Shown here: piece by piece, positions 6,612-10,644 of the stretch
Numbering within the stretch: position 1 is the first letter of the stretch
Layout: each line of letters begins with the position of its first letter
Source: JBFHNV01 sp041593595
GTDB lineage: Bacteria > Pseudomonadota > Gammaproteobacteria > HK1
Length of the DNA: 10,644 nucleotides
Direction: 5' to 3'
Assembly: GCA_041593595.1 (NCBI GenBank)
Contig: JBFHNV010000212.1
Location: forward strand, 1-10,644
Notes under the pieces: generated by a model
Told to the model about the DNA's origin: nothing
Database searches by the model: none
Seen by the model: only the letters and a program-made list of their open reading frames with translations
Translations under genes and position numbers: made by a program

Positions 6612-8444
6612 TCAGAAGTCCAGGTCCGCCGCCTCGAAGCGCCGCCTCGGGTTGCCACCGAGGACCGTGCGCAGCACGTGGTTCATGGTCACCGGGTCGT
6701 TGTCGAAGTCACCGTGGGTGCGGCTGCGGGTGCGTGACCCGGACACGCCGTTGGACCAGTGGAACTCGGGCTTGCCGCGGTGGGTGCGCACGCCGTCCTT
6801 GAACCGCTCCATGCCCAGCAGCGGCCGCGCCTCAACGCGTTCGAAGGCGTTGGACACCAGGTAGAGCAGCGACTTGCGGTAGACCAGGGGCGAGAGCACG
6901 GAGTCGTCCTGCTCCAGGGTGTCCCGGAGGTTGATCACCTGCATGCGGGACACCTTGAGCCGGGCCGCGCCCTCGAGCACCGGCAGGTAGGCGTCGTGGT
7001 AGAGCTCCACCGAGCACGCGGGCGCCATCAGCGTCACCGAGTCGAGGGTGACGTCCCGCTGGCTGAGCGTCTTCAGCAGGTGCGCGAACAGGACCGCGCC
7101 GGTGCTGTGCCCCGCCAGGTGGATCTTCTTGCGGCGGGCCGGCGGTGCCTGCGACAGGTGCGCGAGGAAGCTCTCCAGCGCCACCGTGCCGGCACCGCGC
7201 TTCGCGAACGCATCTGCCGCATCGGCCTTCATCTCCTCCCACAGCAGGGTCCCCGGGCGGCGCACCAGGTGCTCCACCATCCGATCGAACCAGTCGTCGG
7301 CACCCCCCACGCGGTCCCGCGCGCGCTCCGCCTTGCCGAGCAGCACGTCCTTGATCTCCTCGGCGATCCCGGTGTCGTACATCACGTGGTAGGGGTAGAT
7401 GCCGTTGGCCTTGAACACCTCCTTCATCGCGGCAATGCGCCGCGCCGAGGCGTCGGGCGAGACGAGCCCCCCGTGGCCGTAGACCAGCAGGTGCTGGTAG
7501 TCATCGCTCTGCGCCACCAGCCGCGCGGTGCGCTCGGTGTCCTCGGCGGTGCTCCAGTAGCGGTCCCGCTCGGCGAAGCGGCCGTCGTCCACGTGCACGA
7601 AGTGCCCGGCGATGCGATCGCGGGTGGGTGGGCTGCGCCGCGGCTCGCCGAGCTCGTCGATGCGGTCGGGAACGTCGCCGGAGACCACCTTCGAGGACCG
7701 GGGCCGCATGCCGAAGATCTGGGGCGTGGGCAGGGCCAGGCGGAACACCCAGCCGTCCATCACGTTCCTGATCCAGTCCTCGTAGCGCCACAGGGCGGTG
7801 CCCCCGTCGCCCCACCCGGGGCCCCAGGAGTTCTGCACCCAGAAGCCACTGGCGTCGTAGCCGACGACGGCGAACGCGTGACCGCCGGTGATCCGACGGC
7901 TCATGCGGATGCGGCCCCGGCGGGGGTTGTCCCACCCGCTGTGCGCCTGCGCCGAGACGACGATGACGCCCGCCTCGTTGATGGCGGCGTGGTAGTGGCT
8001 GATCTCCGGGCGCAGCCGGTAGTAGGCGCCGAGCGTGTTGCTGCGGGCGTCCTTGGCGCGCTCGATGGTGAGGTCGCGGGGCTGGGCGCGGGGCACCGGG
8101 TGCGGCCACAGGGACTCCCGGCACACCCCCATGTTCTTCCAGCCGTGGATCGCGCCACGCAGGCTCGAGCCCTCGTAGTTCTCGCCCGCCCACTCGTCGT
8201 GGCGACGTGCCATCTCGTAGAGCATCCGCGCGCTGACGCGTTGCTCCTGGGTGCTGGCGGCACGCATGTGGTTGATGGCAGCGGCCAGCGCGAAGCCGGT
8301 GCACGCGCCCTCGTTGCCCTGGTCCAGGATGTGCAGCCCCGCGGGGCGCGACACCCGCTCGGGCAGGTGGATCAGCGCCGGCTGGTAGATCCAGTCGCGG
8401 TCGTCGGGGTAGTCCGCCTGGACGTTCTTCTTGCGCTCGGCCAT
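6612..8444 (-). CDS. Papain-like cysteine protease fused to a serine alpha/beta-hydrolase domain
   Basis: A 610-residue two-domain protein. ATG 8444 is fixed by a strong site (GAGGAGGA, complement of 8451-8458) 6 nt upstream. Residues about 10-237 form a C1A papain-type domain. DQGNEGACTGFA (41-52) carries the oxyanion Gln42 and nucleophile Cys48, GGHAFAVVGYD (187-197) carries His189, and QNSWGPGWGDGG (204-215) carries Asn205, so the set is complete. After a linker (about 240-310) comes an alpha/beta-hydrolase-like region. It contains a strand and HGG turn (LLVYGHGG, 319-326), the nucleophile elbow LAGHSTGA (443-450, Ser447), candidate acids D508 or D513/514, and a late THGDFDND with candidate His577. 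There is no signal peptide, inhibitory propeptide or membrane segment, so it is probably cytosolic or exported by a dedicated route. It is the only gene of its transcript that I can see. The protease domain is secure, the hydrolase domain likely; the biological role is unknown. Confidence 0.85.
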   Translation of the reverse strand: MAERKKNVQADYPDDRDWIYQPALIHLPERVSRPAGLHILDQGNEGACTGFALAAAINHMRAASTQEQRVSARMLYEMARRHDEWAGENYEGSSLRGAIHGWKNMGVCRESLWPHPVPRAQPRDLTIERAKDARSNTLGAYYRLRPEISHYHAAINEAGVIVVSAQAHSGWDNPRRGRIRMSRRITGGHAFAVVGYDASGFWVQNSWGPGWGDGGTALWRYEDWIRNVMDGWVFRLALPTPQIFGMRPRSSKVVSGDVPDRIDELGEPRRSPPTRDRIAGHFVHVDDGRFAERDRYWSTAEDTERTARLVAQSDDYQHLLVYGHGGLVSPDASARRIAAMKEVFKANGIYPYHVMYDTGIAEEIKDVLLGKAERARDRVGGADDWFDRMVEHLVRRPGTLLWEEMKADAADAFAKRGAGTVALESFLAHLSQAPPARRKKIHLAGHSTGAVLFAHLLKTLSQRDVTLDSVTLMAPACSVELYHDAYLPVLEGAARLKVSRMQVINLRDTLEQDDSVLSPLVYRKSLLYLVSNAFERVEARPLLGMERFKDGVRTHRGKPEFHWSNGVSGSRTRSRTHGDFDNDPVTMNHVLRTVLGGNPRRRFEAADLDF

Positions 8445-8535
8445 CGGTGATCCTCCTCGATCCGGCTCTCAGAGTACCGGTTTCCGCCATCGCCGCATGG
8501 ATTCTCGAACCCGCGCCGGCCCGTACCCGGGTCGC

Positions 8536-8552
8536 CGCCGGGCATTCCGGCG
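8536..8552. repeat. Inverted repeat in the divergent promoter region
   Basis: CGCCGG (8536-8541), loop GCATT, CCGGCG (8547-8552): a perfect 6-bp stem about 57 nt before the oxygenase start. No T-run follows, so a terminator is unlikely. An operator or mRNA-leader hairpin is possible, as is chance in GC-rich DNA. Confidence 0.35.
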
Positions 8553-8596
8553 CCGTCCGCGATGGTGCAGGATCCCCCATCACGCCCCCGCCCTCC

Positions 8597-8600
8597 GGAG
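8597..8600 (+). promoter_or_regulatory. Ribosome binding site deciding the GTG start of the PhyH-type gene
   Basis: CCGGAG ends at 8600, giving a GGAG core 8 nt before GTG 8609. The upstream in-frame ATG at 8447 has the GAGGA complement on the wrong strand and lies only 3 nt from the divergent gene's start. This makes GTG 8609 the better choice. Confidence 0.65.
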
Positions 8601-8608
8601 ATCCTGTC

Positions 8609-9484
8609 GTGGCCACCCTCACCGCCGCCCAGGTGCGCGAGTTCCGCGACACCGGCTGCCTGCTGCTCGCGGACGCGGTGACCCCCGCGCAGCTCGCGGC
8701 GCTTCGCGCCGACATGGATGCCTGGAGCGAGGAGAGCCGCGCCCACGCCGCGAACTACGGCGAGACCATCAACCGCCGCCCGCGCTTCGACCTGGATCCC
8801 AGCCACGGGCCGGACCACCCGGCGCTGCGCCGGGTGAACGCGCCCATCGAGGTGTCGCCCGCGCACTACGCGGCGGCCACGGACAGTCGCATGGTGGATG
8901 CGGTGGCGGATCTCGTCGGTCCCGACGTGAAGCTGCACCACACCAAGACCAACTCCAAGCAGCCCCACACGGTGACCCCGGTGCGCTTCCACCAGGACTT
9001 CCCGTTCACGCCCCACTCCAACGACGACGTGGTCACGGCGCTGCTGTTCCTCGACGACGTGGACGCCCACAACGGCGCCCTCGAGGTGGTGCCCGGCACC
9101 CACACCGGCCCCATCCACTCCCTGTGGCGCGACGGGCGCTTCCGGGGCTACGTGGACGAGGCCGTGGAGGACGCGGCGCGCGCCCGCGCGCAGCGCGTCA
9201 CCGGCCCGGCGGGCGCCGCGTGCCTGATGCACACGCGCCTGCTGCACGGCTCCGCGCCCAACGGCTCGGACCACGCGCGCACCCTGTTCATCTGCGTGTA
9301 CAGCGCCGACGACGCGGTGCCGCTGTCGCCCAACCCCATGCCGCATCGCTTCGAGGGCCTGCTCGTGCGCGGACGGCGCACGGGCCGCGTGCGCGCCATG
9401 GACTTCGCCCTCGAGCTTCCCGAGCTGCCCGCGGGCAGCTCCTTCTTCGAGCAGCAAGAGGCCGCGGCGACTCACGGCATCTGA
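8609..9484 (+). CDS. Phytanoyl-CoA dioxygenase (PhyH)-family Fe(II)/2-oxoglutarate oxygenase
   Basis: A 291-residue oxygenase from GTG 8609, just before the family-like opening LTAAQVREFRDTGCLLL. The iron triad is visible: HQD in RFHQDFPF (H128, D130) and the distal histidine in RLLHGSAPN (H213). R224 in HARTLF is placed to bind the 2-oxoglutarate carboxylate. VPGTHTGPIHSLW (161-173) follows the family pattern after the first beta strands. Such enzymes hydroxylate a small molecule or acyl derivative, using O2 and 2-oxoglutarate and releasing CO2 and succinate. The bacterial family includes ectoine hydroxylase and many secondary-metabolite enzymes, and the substrate cannot be inferred here. 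It is divergent from the protease-hydrolase gene and converges on the cysteine synthase-like gene, with a 13-nt overlap of the coding ends. An ATG at 8447 would add 54 residues of low-complexity sequence and is not favoured. Confidence 0.9.
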   Translation: MATLTAAQVREFRDTGCLLLADAVTPAQLAALRADMDAWSEESRAHAANYGETINRRPRFDLDPSHGPDHPALRRVNAPIEVSPAHYAAATDSRMVDAVADLVGPDVKLHHTKTNSKQPHTVTPVRFHQDFPFTPHSNDDVVTALLFLDDVDAHNGALEVVPGTHTGPIHSLWRDGRFRGYVDEAVEDAARARAQRVTGPAGAACLMHTRLLHGSAPNGSDHARTLFICVYSADDAVPLSPNPMPHRFEGLLVRGRRTGRVRAMDFALELPELPAGSSFFEQQEAAATHGI

Positions 9485-10548
9485 TAACCGGGCGTCGATC
9501 GCATGAGCGCGATCTCCTCCGCGTCCATCTCCGCCTCGATCCCCTCGAACAGCGGCGTCGAGAGGTAACGCTCCCCGGTATCGGGCAGCATGGCCAGGAT
9601 CACCGAGCCCCGCGGCGCCTGCTCCGCGACCTGCATCGCGACGCCGAAGGTGGAGCCTCCGGACACGCCGGTGAAGATCCCCTCGCGCTGCGCCAGCTTG
9701 CGCGACCATGCCATGCCCTCGGCACCGGCAATGGGGATGAGCTCGTCGTAATACGCCTCGTCCAGCGCTTCCTGCAGCACCCAGGGGATGAAGTCCGGCG
9801 TCCAGCCCTGGATCGGGTGCGGCTCGAAGGCCGGGTGGCTCTCCGCCGGCTCGTGGGCCTCGTTGCGCTTCTGCGCGCGGCCGCTGCCGAGGAGCTGGGC
9901 GTTCGCCGGCTCGGTCAGGATCAACTTGACCTGCGGCCGTTCCCTGCGCAGCACGCGGCCCACCCCGGCGATGGTGCCGCCGGTGCCGTAGCCGCTGACG
10001 AAGTAGTCCAGCCGGCTGCCCGCGAAGTCCGCCATGATCTCGCGCGCGGTGGTGGTCTCGTGGATATCGGCGTTGGCGGGGGTCTCGAACTGGCGGGCCA
10101 GGAACCAGCCGTTGGCGTCGGCCAGCTCCTTGGCCTTGAGGTACATCCCGTAGCCCTTCAGCTCCCGCGGGGTCAGCACCACCTTCGCGCCGAGGAACCG
10201 CATCAGCTTGCGCCGCTCGATGGAGAAGCTGTCGGCCATGGTCACCACCAGGGGATACCCCCTGGCGGCGCACACCATCGCGAGACCGATTCCCGTGTTG
10301 CCGCTGGTGGCCTCCACGACGGTCTGTCCGGGCTCGAGGGTGCCGTCGCGCTCGCCTGCCTCGATGATGTTGAGCGCGAGCCGGTCCTTCACCGACGCGG
10401 CGGGGTTGAAGAACTCCGCCTTCACGTAGACCGTGACGTGTTCCGGCGCGAGATGGTTGACCCGGATGCACGGCGTATCGCCCACCGTGTCGACGATGCT
10501 GTCGAACAGGCGCCCCCGGCCATCGGTCGTCCTGGTTCCCCGAGGCAT
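9472..10548 (-). CDS. PLP-dependent cysteine synthase-like enzyme (OASS/CBS family), atypical substrate loop
   Basis: A beta-replacing PLP enzyme, 358 residues from ATG 10548. An ATG at 10554 is only 1 nt from the AGGAG site and is less likely. The cofactor lysine is in NPAASVKDR (K54), the substrate-binding TSGNTG is at 81-86, the phosphate loop GYGTGGTIAG at 186-195, and the C-terminal LPDTGERYLST at 321-331. In the family the reaction is O-acetylserine plus sulfide to cysteine, or serine plus homocysteine to cystathionine. Two features are unusual. There is a polar insert around 220-243, and the usual QGIGAGFIP motif reads QGWTPDFIP (247-255). The C-terminus also extends past the core (to 358, against about 323 in E. 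coli CysK). The 3' end overlaps the convergent oxygenase gene by 13 nt. Fold is certain; true cysteine synthase activity is probable but unproved, so no symbol is given. Confidence 0.9.
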   Translation of the reverse strand: MPRGTRTTDGRGRLFDSIVDTVGDTPCIRVNHLAPEHVTVYVKAEFFNPAASVKDRLALNIIEAGERDGTLEPGQTVVEATSGNTGIGLAMVCAARGYPLVVTMADSFSIERRKLMRFLGAKVVLTPRELKGYGMYLKAKELADANGWFLARQFETPANADIHETTTAREIMADFAGSRLDYFVSGYGTGGTIAGVGRVLRRERPQVKLILTEPANAQLLGSGRAQKRNEAHEPAESHPAFEPHPIQGWTPDFIPWVLQEALDEAYYDELIPIAGAEGMAWSRKLAQREGIFTGVSGGSTFGVAMQVAEQAPRGSVILAMLPDTGERYLSTPLFEGIEAEMDAEEIALMRSTPGYQMP

Positions 10549-10555
10549 GTCCATG

Positions 10556-10560
10556 CTCCT
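10556..10560 (-). promoter_or_regulatory. Ribosome binding site of the cysteine synthase-like gene
   Basis: The complement reads AAAAAGGAG, 7 nt before ATG 10548 but only 1 nt before the alternative ATG 10554. This favours 10548 and argues against the longer open frame that extends to 10635. Confidence 0.7.
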
Positions 10561-10644
10561 TTTTCGCGTGCGTCGTGGAGTAGATGCATCCGCCGGAGAT
10601 GGGCGGGCACGTGTGATCGGATGGGCCGCGAGCATAGCCCAGCC
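10561..10644 (-). promoter_or_regulatory. Leader/promoter region of the cysteine synthase-like gene
   Basis: The remaining non-coding end of the window. On the - strand a TATGCT hexamer (complement of 10631-10636) matches four of six bases of a -10 element, about 80 nt before the start. Its -35 would lie outside the window or at its very edge. It is weak and only suggestive; nothing else is visible. Confidence 0.25.

Larger units (their letters stand above)
8445..8608. promoter_or_regulatory. Divergent intergenic region (protease-hydrolase / PhyH-type oxygenase)
   Basis: These 164 nt separate two divergent translation starts and must hold promoters for both unless the genes are read from elsewhere. 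No convincing sigma-70 -35/-10 pair stands out in this GC-rich DNA. It contains an ACCCGGGT palindrome (8526-8533) and a nearby hairpin (8536-8552), which could be operator-like. The + frame is open through most of the region, but that stretch reads as low-complexity Pro/Ala/Arg sequence unrelated to the oxygenase family. Confidence 0.5.

Noticed and set aside
5692..6864. A 390-residue + strand open frame antisense to the lyase gene
   Set aside because: It lacks any motif and crosses an intergenic gap; the opposite strand is a clear TIM-barrel lyase.
6759..8450. A 563-residue + strand open frame antisense to the protease-hydrolase gene
   Set aside because: The product is Val/Ala/His/Arg-rich with no motifs, while the opposite strand encodes two recognisable catalytic domains.
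8372..10471. A 699-residue - strand open frame across the oxygenase and cysteine synthase-like genes
   Set aside because: It is antisense to the oxygenase and out of frame with the PLP enzyme, and reads as Arg/Gly/Ala/His-rich low-complexity sequence with no motif. It is a third-position GC artefact.

Overview
This is a GC-rich bacterial window (roughly 70% G+C by eye, strong G/C at third codon positions). It holds nine complete protein genes and one cut off at the left edge. The compact layout (4-nt ATGA stop/start overlaps, short gaps), an isoaspartyl methyltransferase with a signal peptide, and a binding-protein-dependent importer fit a Gram-negative proteobacterium. A high-GC gammaproteobacterium is my best guess, but no rRNA or other phylogenetic marker is present. 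I see no tRNA, rRNA, insertion sequence, CRISPR array or phage gene.

Left, + strand (2-2477): the end of an ABC importer operon of the nitrate/sulfonate/taurine (NMT1/SsuA-TauA) type. It runs substrate-binding protein (5' end missing), ATPase, permease. The permease converges on the next cluster.

Centre, - strand, reading right to left (6537 to 2550): a PEP mutase/isocitrate lyase superfamily carbon-carbon lyase, an exported DUF4864-like protein, an exported protein-L-isoaspartate methyltransferase, and the large and small subunits of an aconitase-superfamily dehydratase (LeuC/LeuD-like). The last four genes are tightly spaced or overlapping; the lyase lies 68 nt upstream of them. Both dehydratase subunits depart from canonical isopropylmalate isomerase at positions expected to touch substrate, and the lyase keeps the catalytic KRCGH cysteine motif. 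A dehydratase plus a 2-methylisocitrate/2,3-dimethylmalate-type lyase suggests a dedicated route for a branched or substituted malate. This is inference.

Right, 6612-10548: a large - strand gene fuses a complete papain-like cysteine protease domain to a serine alpha/beta-hydrolase domain. It is divergent from a + strand phytanoyl-CoA dioxygenase-family Fe(II)/2-oxoglutarate oxygenase. That gene converges, with a 13-nt overlap, on a - strand PLP-dependent cysteine synthase-like gene whose substrate loop is unusual.

The best candidates for something undescribed are the protease-hydrolase fusion and the non-canonical LeuCD plus lyase cluster. Most other long open frames are antisense shadows of these genes caused by the high GC content.
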